Shown here piece after piece: positions 6,696-12,078 of a stretch of 12,078 nt of DNA. Position numbers and translations under genes: made by a program. The stretch comes from DASPFV01 sp035620975 (lineage in GTDB: Bacteria; Acidobacteriota; Vicinamibacteria; Vicinamibacterales; 2-12-FULL-66-21). Under the pieces are notes generated by a model. It searched no databases, was not told where the DNA came from, and saw only the letters and a program-made list of their open reading frames with translations. The stretch spans positions 1 through 12,078 of the forward strand of contig DASPFV010000039.1 of the NCBI GenBank assembly GCA_035620975.1, in the 5' to 3' direction. Position 1 is the stretch's first letter. Every line of letters starts with the position of its first letter.

Positions 6696-7205
6696 TCAGG
6701 CCTTCTGCTCGCTGAGCAGCCGATCGAGCAGCTGGTAGCTCTGCTCCATGCCGTCGGTCATACCAGTCGCCACCGCCGCGTCACGCGCCTCCTTCGACCC
6801 GAAATCGATGAGTGTCGTCACTGTCGTGACGCCGCCCTCCTCCGCGAAGGTGACCGTGACGATGGCGTCGTTGCCGGGGTAGCTGCCGCCGACCGAGCCC
6901 GGGTCGTAGGCTTCGGTGTGCACGAGCCGGGAGGCCGGTTCGACCTCGCGGAACGTGCCCGCGAAGCCGAATTCGCTTCCGTTCTGGTCGTTCCGCCAGC
7001 GCCAGCGATACCGGCCGCCCACGCGGACGTCCATTTCGCACACGGGCATCGACCACCCTGGCGGGCCCAGCAGCCACCGCGCCACCAGCGGCGGCTCCGT
7101 GAAAGCCCTGTACACGAGTGCCCGGGGTGCCCTGAACGATCGCGCGACCTTCACTTCGCGGTCGCTCGGGAGCGTGACCTGCGCCTTCTCGATTGTCATC
7201 GGCAT
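6696..7205 (-). CDS. SRPBCC family protein, AHSA1-like (activator of Hsp90 ATPase homologue 1-like)
   Basis: This 169-residue protein matches the AHSA1/START-type SRPBCC fold along its length. Residues 18-50 carry the hallmark VARSFRAPRALVYRAFTEPP followed by LVARWLLGPPGW. Then come the hairpin region VGGRYRWRWRND, the conserved GTFREVEPASRLVHTE (83-98), and the C-terminal helix GMTDGMEQSYQLLDRLL (148-164). The fold makes a hydrophobic cavity for a small ligand; despite the name, bacterial members are not established Hsp90 partners. No signal peptide, so cytoplasmic. The start at 7205 has a strong AGGAAGGAG (complement of 7212-7220) six bases upstream; a second ATG two codons later is possible. 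In many bacteria this family is paired with an ArsR-type repressor gene; none is adjacent here, although the promoter has an ArsR-style operator. The ligand is unknown. Confidence 0.9.
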   Translation of the reverse strand: MPMTIEKAQVTLPSDREVKVARSFRAPRALVYRAFTEPPLVARWLLGPPGWSMPVCEMDVRVGGRYRWRWRNDQNGSEFGFAGTFREVEPASRLVHTEAYDPGSVGGSYPGNDAIVTVTFAEEGGVTTVTTLIDFGSKEARDAAVATGMTDGMEQSYQLLDRLLSEQKA

Positions 7206-7271
7206 GTTGCTCTCCTTCCTGGGTCCGACGGATGCGGATCTGGCGACGGCATTCCATAGCCGTCAAGTTCA

Positions 7272-7309
7272 ATAACTCAATAGTTATATATACGCCCGCG
7301 CCTTGTCAA
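7272..7309 (-). promoter_or_regulatory. SRPBCC promoter with overlapping inverted-repeat operator
   Basis: On the minus strand a perfect TTGACA (complement of 7304-7309) is followed by an AT-rich stretch holding TATAAC (complement of 7283-7288, spacer 15) or TAACTA (complement of 7281-7286, spacer 17). A perfect inverted repeat ATAACT-CAAT-AGTTAT (7272-7287) overlaps the -10 region. The AT content is strikingly unlike the rest of the window. A repressor bound here would block RNA polymerase, and the ATAACT arms resemble sites of ArsR/SmtB-type repressors (inference). Confidence 0.68.
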
Positions 7310-7452
7310 GTGTCAGATCCACGACCGGTCTGGAATTGAATCGTCGCTCGCGAACCCGGCAGGAACAGCAGAGGAAGGAATCGTTCTTGGCACTATCAGT
7401 ATCCGTCAGACGCCTCGCCGCTTCAAGACTGTTTCTCGCGGCGGAAGGCCGG

Positions 7453-7458
7453 TATCAT
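7453..7458 (+). promoter_or_regulatory. Candidate -10 box TATCAT
   Basis: TATCAT matches the -10 consensus in five of six positions and lies inside the dyad GGCCGG...CCGGCC (7447-7466). Transcription would begin around 7465, almost at the next start codons, giving a nearly leaderless transcript for the micro-ORF and the DUF6178-like gene. No good -35 is visible. Confidence 0.25.
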
Positions 7459-7477
7459 CGCCGGCCCATGTCGACAC

Positions 7478-7567
7478 GTGGTCGTCGCGCTCGTCGTGGT
7501 CGCCCTCGCCGCTCTCACGGCTCACCTGGCCGCCGCGATCCTGCGCCACGACCGGGTACTGCGCTGA
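7478..7567 (+). CDS. Candidate 29-residue single-pass membrane peptide
   Basis: From a GTG at 7478 this frame encodes an almost unbroken apolar helix, VVVALVVVALAALTAHLAAA, then ILRHDRVLR and a TGA. That is a membrane segment with a positively charged tail. Its third codon positions are almost all G or C, whereas the overlapping frame that continues into the downstream gene is Arg-rich with low third-position G/C. This supports translation of the small frame. The stop lies five bases before the GTG chosen for the DUF6178-like gene, allowing translational coupling. Weaknesses are no Shine-Dalgarno, a GTG start and a very short length. It could instead be the displaced N terminus of a larger gene after a frameshift. 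No family is recognised. Confidence 0.32.
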   Translation: MVVALVVVALAALTAHLAAAILRHDRVLR

Positions 7568-7572
7568 GCCAT

Positions 7573-9234
7573 GTGGGCGATCAGAGCCCGGGTCGACTGC
7601 TGGAGCGTCTCCTTGCCACTCCGCATCTCGCGCACCTCGTTCGACAGTGGCAGCCGGAGGTCCTCCATCGCGTCATTCAGTATTGTGGGCTGGAGGACTG
7701 CGGCGAACTGGTGGCACTGGCGACGCCAGGCCAGCTGGCGCGCGTCTTCGATCTCGATCTCTGGCACCCGACTGCACCCGGGCTCGACGAGCGCTTCGAT
7801 GCCGATCGCTTCGGCACCTGGCTGCAGGTCATAGTGGACGCCGGGGTGTCTGGCGCCGCCTCGACGCTCGCCGAAATGGACGTGGATCTCGTCGCTGCCG
7901 CGCTCGTACAGCACGTTCGCGTGTTCGCCTGCGCCGCCATCGCACCCTTCGTCACGCTGGACGGCGATCTGGTGTCGCCGGACCAGTCGACAGGGAACCG
8001 GCTCCGCCGCGAGGTCGGGGGATATGTGGTCTCCGCGAAGCGCAGCGAGGCCTGGGATGCCGTCACGGCCGTCCTGGTTGCGCTGGCCGAGGCACATGGC
8101 CGACGCTTCAGCCAGGTCATGCGTGAGTGCTGCCGCCTCTCGAACTCACGGCCGGAAACCGACGGACTGGACGATCTGCTGACCACCGGCGAGCAGGCCC
8201 TGTTCGACCTGGCACTCGATCGCGAGGCGCGCCGAGACGCGCAGGGGTACATGGCGCCGGCCCAGGCACGCGCGTTCTTGCAGGTGTCCCGCCGGATCGA
8301 TCTCCGGGCGGAGGGCATGCCCCCGCGCGACCAGATGACGCGCGCATACTTCACCGCGATCGAGTCACACCCGTCTCTCGAGAGGGACGGGAATTCACCC
8401 GAACTGCCGAACGAAACGGTGGAGCCGGCGCCGGAAGCCGTGGCGGACGCGGCCGCCGCGGTCATCGACCTGCTGCAGGACGCAGGTGTGATCGCTTCCG
8501 GGCCGCGGGCCCTGATCGAAGGGTCGACAGGGAGCTCCCCGCGTCTCGCGCGTGTCACGGCGCGCCTGCAGTTCGCGCGCGACCACGATGCCGACGCGTA
8601 CGCGATGCGGAGTGCGGAGCTCGCCTACCTCGCCAACGTGATCGTTGCAGGATCGACGATCCAGTCTCGAGCCGTTGCCGCGGACGAAGCGACGAAGGCC
8701 GCGGTCGCCGTCTGCAATCTCGGCCTGGAGAACTGGCCGGTTCACTGGCTGTCCCGCGACGCTCGGCGCGGGCCGCCGGCCGCCGCGGGTGGAACGCAGC
8801 TGCCGGAGGACTTCCTGATCCACCACGATCTCGTCCGCGTGTTCCAGGTCGGGTGGGCGGTCCTCCATGAGGAGGTCTGCATGTATTCGGCCGGCGCGCT
8901 CGTCGGGCTGCTGACGTCGGTCCGGTGCGCGGACGGCTACGTTCGGGCCGCCCTCGAGACCCTCCGGGTCGTCCTGACGAGACACTGGCGGCAGGGGACA
9001 CCCTGGGACGCCCGGGACGCATTCGATGCCATTGCGCTCATCGACGCGCCGTCGTGGGCGGCGTTGCTCGGACTCATCGATCAGTTGCCGACCCTGCATG
9101 CCGCGGTCGCTGCGTCTCTGGCCGGCACGACCCGTCAGGTCGATCCCACGGCCTACGAGTTCATCTCCGAGAACGCGCAGATTCAGGACGTCCACGCGTT
9201 CATACAGCGGCTGCCTGCCATCTTCCGCGTGTGA
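7573..9234 (+). CDS. Large helical protein of unknown function, DUF6178-like
   Basis: This 553-residue protein is predicted to be almost wholly alpha-helical and soluble, with no catalytic motif I recognise. The N-terminal part resembles the DUF6178 pattern: LLERLLATPHLAHLVRQWQ, VIQYCGLEDCGELVALATP, then FDLDLWHP and FGTWLQVIVDAG. This match is from memory and should be tested. A central region rich in Pro/Glu/Ala (near codons at 8385-8450) separates two helical halves, and the C-terminal half is also Ala/Leu-rich helix. The GTG at 7573 is chosen because the longer in-frame reading to 7303 or the ATG at 7468 is Arg/Gly/Pro-rich with poor third-position G/C, and because domain similarity begins at SPGRLLERLL. 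If the ATG at 7468 is used, 35 residues are added. It converges on the MlaF-like ATPase gene with a 37 bp gap. No function is proposed. Confidence 0.75.
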   Translation: MGDQSPGRLLERLLATPHLAHLVRQWQPEVLHRVIQYCGLEDCGELVALATPGQLARVFDLDLWHPTAPGLDERFDADRFGTWLQVIVDAGVSGAASTLAEMDVDLVAAALVQHVRVFACAAIAPFVTLDGDLVSPDQSTGNRLRREVGGYVVSAKRSEAWDAVTAVLVALAEAHGRRFSQVMRECCRLSNSRPETDGLDDLLTTGEQALFDLALDREARRDAQGYMAPAQARAFLQVSRRIDLRAEGMPPRDQMTRAYFTAIESHPSLERDGNSPELPNETVEPAPEAVADAAAAVIDLLQDAGVIASGPRALIEGSTGSSPRLARVTARLQFARDHDADAYAMRSAELAYLANVIVAGSTIQSRAVAADEATKAAVAVCNLGLENWPVHWLSRDARRGPPAAAGGTQLPEDFLIHHDLVRVFQVGWAVLHEEVCMYSAGALVGLLTSVRCADGYVRAALETLRVVLTRHWRQGTPWDARDAFDAIALIDAPSWAALLGLIDQLPTLHAAVAASLAGTTRQVDPTAYEFISENAQIQDVHAFIQRLPAIFRV

Positions 9235-9271
9235 GATCGGGACTGTCCGGGCTCGAAGAACGGCGGGCGAG

Positions 9272-10102
9272 CTACCAGGGCGGCAGCGTCATGTACAGGA
9301 ACTCGCGCAGGTACTCGTCCTCCGAAGCCATCAGCTCGGCGAACGTGCCCCGGAAACGGATGCCCGCCTCGTGGAGAAGGAGGAACTCGGCTGGCGCGAC
9401 TTCCGTTTCGTCCGCGTCGACGATCTCGATACGCCCGTTTCTGCGGACCGCGCGGTGGGTGGCGACGTAGGACGCATCGCGAATCTGCTGCGTGACGAAG
9501 ACCGAGGTGACGCGCTCGAGATCCCGCAGCTTCACGATCTCGTCGTCCACCGTCGAGGCGATGATCGGATCCAGCCCGGTGGTCGGATCGTCGAAGAGAA
9601 TCAGGCTGGGCCTGGACGCCATCGCGCGCGCGATGGCGACACGCCTCCGCTGTCCGCCCGAGAGCTCCGAGGGCAGGCGATCCATGAACTCGCCGAGTCC
9701 AATGAAGCCGAGGACTTCCCCGACCCGCGCACGGACTTCCTCGTCCGGCAGGTGCATCTCCTCCGACAGCCGGTAGCCGACGTTCTCGGCGACGGTCAGG
9801 GAGTCGAACAGGGCGAGTTCCTGGAAGACCATCCCGATGTCGGCGCGGACGCGCATCAGCTCGCGCTCGGGCATGGCATCCACCCGCTCCCCGTTCACGC
9901 GGATGGCGCCCGCGTCCGGGCGCAGCAGTCCGAGGATCAACTTCAACGAGACAGACTTCCCGACGCCGCTTTCGCCGAGCAGGATCGTCATCCTGCCCCG
10001 CGGCACGGCGAAGCTGACGTCGCGCAGGATGACGTGGTCGTCGAAGGCGAACGACACGCGGTCGAACTCGACGGCTGGCGGTGCATTGCGATCGGCAGTC
10101 AC
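9272..10102 (-). CDS. MlaF-like ABC transporter ATP-binding protein with altered catalytic residues
   Basis: This ABC ATPase has 276 residues when started at the GTG at 10102. The order is normal: Walker A GESGVGKS (43-50, Lys49), Q-loop Gln94 in VFQELALFDSLTVAENVGY, signature LSGGQ (147-151), Walker B LILFDDP with Asp171, and the D-loop GLDP. The ALFDSLTVxENV stretch is typical of MlaF, the ATPase of MlaFEDB, which moves phospholipids between membranes. Two key positions differ: the residue after the Walker B Asp, normally the catalytic Glu, is Asp172, and the H-loop His is Gln205 in VFVTQQIRDA. Hydrolysis may therefore be slow or unusual. After the H-loop comes an extra segment (GRIEIVDADETEVAPAEF) before the usual C-terminal helix. 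No MlaE permease or MlaD gene is adjacent. A GTG at 10168 is an alternative start but adds only a Pro/Arg-rich tail. Confidence 0.88.
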   Translation of the reverse strand: MTADRNAPPAVEFDRVSFAFDDHVILRDVSFAVPRGRMTILLGESGVGKSVSLKLILGLLRPDAGAIRVNGERVDAMPERELMRVRADIGMVFQELALFDSLTVAENVGYRLSEEMHLPDEEVRARVGEVLGFIGLGEFMDRLPSELSGGQRRRVAIARAMASRPSLILFDDPTTGLDPIIASTVDDEIVKLRDLERVTSVFVTQQIRDASYVATHRAVRRNGRIEIVDADETEVAPAEFLLLHEAGIRFRGTFAELMASEDEYLREFLYMTLPPW

Positions 10103-10179
10103 TGTCCGCCCCGGTGGTGGCCTTCCCCGTACCTCGCGGCCCGCGGCGAGCCGCGCGGGATTCCGCACACGGTGGATCG

Positions 10180-10185
10180 ATTATG
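10180..10185 (-). promoter_or_regulatory. Candidate -10 box for the MlaF-like gene
   Basis: CATAAT on the minus strand (plus ATTATG) matches the -10 consensus in five of six positions in the 126 bp gap after the LarA-family stop codon. TTCGGC 18 bases upstream is a weak -35. If real, the ATPase gene has its own promoter, with a leader of about 70 bases to the GTG at 10102. Confidence 0.25.
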
Positions 10186-10228
10186 ACCCAGCGCCTGGCA
10201 GACGCCGAACACGCCGGCGCCTGCAGGA

Positions 10229-11563
10229 CTAAGCCGTATCGGCGTGATCGCGCAGGGAATCGAGCCGGTCTTCCCGCCCGGGAGTCGGACGTGACGGGAC
10301 GGGCTCGCACGAAAATGGCGAGACGAGGTTGCCTTCCGAATCCCACTGCACCTCCATCGTCGCCTCGATCTGAACCTGTGGCTGGCCCTCGATCTGCCGG
10401 CGCAGGTTCCCGCTGATCGCCAGTCGATCGAGCTCGAGCGTGTTCCGAATCCAGCCGTAGGTCACCTGAGCCGGATCCAGCTTCCCGGCCGTGGCGGCAA
10501 CCCACCGGAGGCATTCCCGATCGCTGGCAAAGTGTGCGGGTACGCGAATCCGCGAGGGGGTCCCCGAGCTCAGCGCGTTGATTCGCGTCGGCTCCCAGTC
10601 GATGTGGCGCACGAGTCGCTCCGTCGTGCAATCGGCCATTCCAATCCCGAGCGCGTTCCCGAACGTCCGCGGATCCAGGTCGCGGACGAAGATCCGCCGG
10701 ACGGACGGCAATCCGGGCCATGGGTTGTATTCGCAGCTGGGGCCCCGATTGACGATCTTCGCGTCCATGCCGGTCCCGCTGATGTTCTTGCCGATTTGGT
10801 CGACGATGAGCACGTCGAGATCGCAGGGCAGCCTCGGCATCCAGGACTTCACGAGCGCCAGGTTCTCTTCCTCGCGCCGTTCCATGGCGCCCGCCGGCAC
10901 GGCATCGATCCTGGCCGTCTTGTGGTGCGCGTCTTCGAGGACGGCCAGACCACCGATCACCTTGCCCGATTGCAGCACGCGGCGTGCGACCGTGCGGATG
11001 ACGTGCTCGAGGCCGAGCCGCTGGGCGTGCGTGTGATACTTCTGCGCGCCGGCAAACTTCCCCAGGCCGATGGCCGCCATCTTCATGAGCCCGCTTTCGA
11101 TGCGGCCCTCGAAGCTCGTGTGCCACTTGACCCGCCCGACGATCATCACCGCATCGGCCGCGTGAGCCGCAGCGTCCATGAAGACCTCGATCCCCTCGTC
11201 GGTCTCTCCGAGCGGGACCACTTCCCCGCGACTGATGATGGGACAGCCCATGGGACGCTCGGCAATCCCGAGATGTGCGAGGACGTCAGCCTGTCCCTCC
11301 GGGGTCGCGGCGCCATGGCTGCCCATCGACGGGAACACAAACGGCTTCATCCCGTGATCGCGCCAGTACTGCACGGCGCTCCGGACGATGGTGGCGATGT
11401 CGGCAATGCCGCGGCTCCCCACGCCAAGCGCCACGGTGGCGCCGGGCCGAAGCCCTGACGCGAAGCCGCCGCGCTCGAGCTGTCGGCGCGTCTCGGCTGC
11501 GACATCGGCCAGGCCGAGGTCTGGAAAGTCCTGCCGGACGAGGAGCAGAGCGGATGGCAGCAT
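10229..11563 (-). CDS. LarA-family (DUF2088, lactate racemase domain) protein
   Basis: This 444-residue protein belongs to the LarA superfamily, the nickel-pincer-nucleotide enzymes that racemise or epimerise 2-hydroxy acids. Residues 42-54 (ATVALGVGSRGIA) and 74-90 (PFVFPSMGSHGAATPEG) form the N-terminal DUF2088 signature, with His83 as a probable active-site His. VKWHTSFEGRIESGLMKM (145-162) offers His148 and Lys161, plausible counterparts of the LarA cofactor-binding His and Lys, and KYHTHAQ (175-181) adds two more His. These assignments are by position only. No signal peptide, so cytoplasmic. The ATG at 11563 has AGGGA five bases upstream. It lies 27 bp downstream of the enolase-superfamily gene on the same strand, consistent with one transcript for hydroxy-acid or sugar-acid breakdown. 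Genes for cofactor synthesis (larB, larC, larE) are not in the window. The substrate is unknown. Confidence 0.82.
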   Translation of the reverse strand: MLPSALLLVRQDFPDLGLADVAAETRRQLERGGFASGLRPGATVALGVGSRGIADIATIVRSAVQYWRDHGMKPFVFPSMGSHGAATPEGQADVLAHLGIAERPMGCPIISRGEVVPLGETDEGIEVFMDAAAHAADAVMIVGRVKWHTSFEGRIESGLMKMAAIGLGKFAGAQKYHTHAQRLGLEHVIRTVARRVLQSGKVIGGLAVLEDAHHKTARIDAVPAGAMERREEENLALVKSWMPRLPCDLDVLIVDQIGKNISGTGMDAKIVNRGPSCEYNPWPGLPSVRRIFVRDLDPRTFGNALGIGMADCTTERLVRHIDWEPTRINALSSGTPSRIRVPAHFASDRECLRWVAATAGKLDPAQVTYGWIRNTLELDRLAISGNLRRQIEGQPQVQIEATMEVQWDSEGNLVSPFSCEPVPSRPTPGREDRLDSLRDHADTA

Positions 11564-11590
11564 CGGATTCCCTTCGGGCCCGGCCGGGAC

Positions 11591-12078
11591 TCACGCCGGG
11601 CTGATCCGGCGCTCGGCGCTCGACAGCCAGGCGGGCCTGATGCGAACGCCCCATCCGGGGCCGTCCGGCATCACGGCCCGCCCATCCTTCATTTCCAGGA
11701 CGGGGTCGAACATCGCCCGCGCCTGCCTGGTGATGGCGGCCTCGTCCTCGATGGAGAACTCCATCTCGCCTCCCTTCGGCAGCGCGGCGAGCATGTGCAT
11801 CGTGAACACGGTCACCAGCGAGACATTGGCCGCGTGCGGCTTGGTCGGCAGCCCCGCGGCCTCGGCCATCTTCGCCACGCGCCAGGCTCGCGTGAGTCCA
11901 CCCACATAGCAGATGTCGGGCTGCACGATGTCCACCGCACGCATGGCGATCATGCGGCGCCACTGCGCCAGGTCGTTGTCCTGCTCGCCGCCCTGCACGT
12001 CGATCGACAGCGCGCGTGTCACCTCCTGGGTCCACTCGAGCTCCCAGTTCGGGCACGGCTCCTCGAAGGCGGCGTAGC
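11591..12078 (-). CDS. Mandelate racemase/enolase-superfamily enzyme, 5'-truncated by the window edge
   Basis: Only the C-terminal 161 residues are in the window, on the minus strand, and the open frame runs off the right edge. The barrel part shows the superfamily's metal and base residues in order: YAAFEEPCPN (second metal ligand Glu), SIDVQGGEQDND (third ligand Glu), DIVQPDICYVGG (Asp of the His-Asp dyad) and LPTKPHAANVS (catalytic His). This His-Asp pair marks the mandelate racemase subgroup, which includes acid-sugar dehydratases and 2-hydroxy-acid racemases. A GTG at 12022 is an internal codon, not the start, since conserved barrel sequence continues upstream. The first metal ligand, the second-strand Lys and the capping domain are outside. 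It stops 27 bp before the LarA-family gene. The substrate cannot be assigned without the N terminus. Confidence 0.88.
   Translation of the reverse strand, partial: YAAFEEPCPNWELEWTQEVTRALSIDVQGGEQDNDLAQWRRMIAMRAVDIVQPDICYVGGLTRAWRVAKMAEAAGLPTKPHAANVSLVTVFTMHMLAALPKGGEMEFSIEDEAAITRQARAMFDPVLEMKDGRAVMPDGPGWGVRIRPAWLSSAERRISPA

Noticed and set aside
7303..7572. N-terminal extension of the DUF6178-like protein to a TTG at 7303
   Set aside because: It would begin inside the -35 box of the SRPBCC promoter, and the extra residues are Arg/Ser-rich with weak third-position bias, so they are probably not translated in this frame.
10103..10168. Longer N terminus of the MlaF-like ATPase from the GTG at 10168
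   Set aside because: It adds a Pro/Arg/Gly-rich tail not seen in the family and would start almost at the predicted transcript start; the GTG at 10102 gives the usual N-terminal length.
9183..11126. A 647-codon minus-strand open frame across the MlaF-like and LarA-family genes
   Set aside because: It is a shifted frame of two genes with intact motifs and is Arg/Gly/Ala-rich without recognisable domains.
10532..11458. A 308-codon plus-strand open frame opposite the LarA-family gene
   Set aside because: Antisense shadow; His/Asp/Arg-rich composition mirrors the LarA codons.
1..12078. CRISPR array, tRNA or rRNA genes, insertion sequence, phage or toxin-antitoxin genes
   Set aside because: I looked for regularly spaced repeats, cloverleaf-like elements, transposase or integrase motifs and terminal inverted repeats, and found none.

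Overview
The window is uniformly GC-rich (roughly two thirds G+C, strong G/C bias at third codon positions). It carries nine recognisable protein genes, one candidate micro-ORF, and no RNA genes, insertion sequences or CRISPR array. The gene mix suggests a soil or sediment bacterium, most like Acidobacteriota (Vicinamibacteria-type): a CadC-like winged-helix fused to TPRs, a small FVGTW-type lipocalin-like protein, a membrane-anchored hybrid kinase, an MlaF-like ATPase, and paired LarA-family and enolase-superfamily enzymes. The phylum is inferred; no marker gene is present.

Layout. Bases 1-314 hold no gene I can defend. An Asp/Glu-racemase-family gene (+) converges on a small lipocalin-like gene (-) across a short inverted repeat at 1040-1058. 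The lipocalin-like gene is divergent from a winged-helix/TPR regulator (+), and six tandem heptamers lie directly before the regulator's start. A putative exported amidohydrolase follows on the same strand. It converges on a hybrid histidine kinase/receiver gene (-), whose ribosome binding site is partly enclosed in a perfect hairpin. A dyad-rich gap of about 330 bp separates the kinase from an SRPBCC/AHSA1-type gene (-). That gene has a clear promoter with an overlapping inverted-repeat operator, but no adjacent regulator gene. On the + strand then come a possible 29-residue membrane peptide and a large all-helical protein resembling DUF6178. The last block is on the minus strand: a 5'-truncated mandelate racemase/enolase-superfamily gene, a LarA (DUF2088) family gene 27 bp downstream of it, and an MlaF-like ABC ATPase without its permease.

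How the genes work together. The enolase-superfamily and LarA-family genes look like a two-gene hydroxy-acid or sugar-acid operon. The winged-helix/TPR protein and the amidohydrolase probably share a transcript. The other genes look individually controlled.

The points most worth a second look are the MlaF-like ATPase, in which the catalytic Glu and the H-loop His are both replaced; the heptamer array; the hairpin over the kinase's Shine-Dalgarno sequence; the operator with no adjacent regulator; and codon-position evidence for a hidden membrane micro-ORF before the DUF6178-like gene. I see no evidence for a wholly new multi-gene system.
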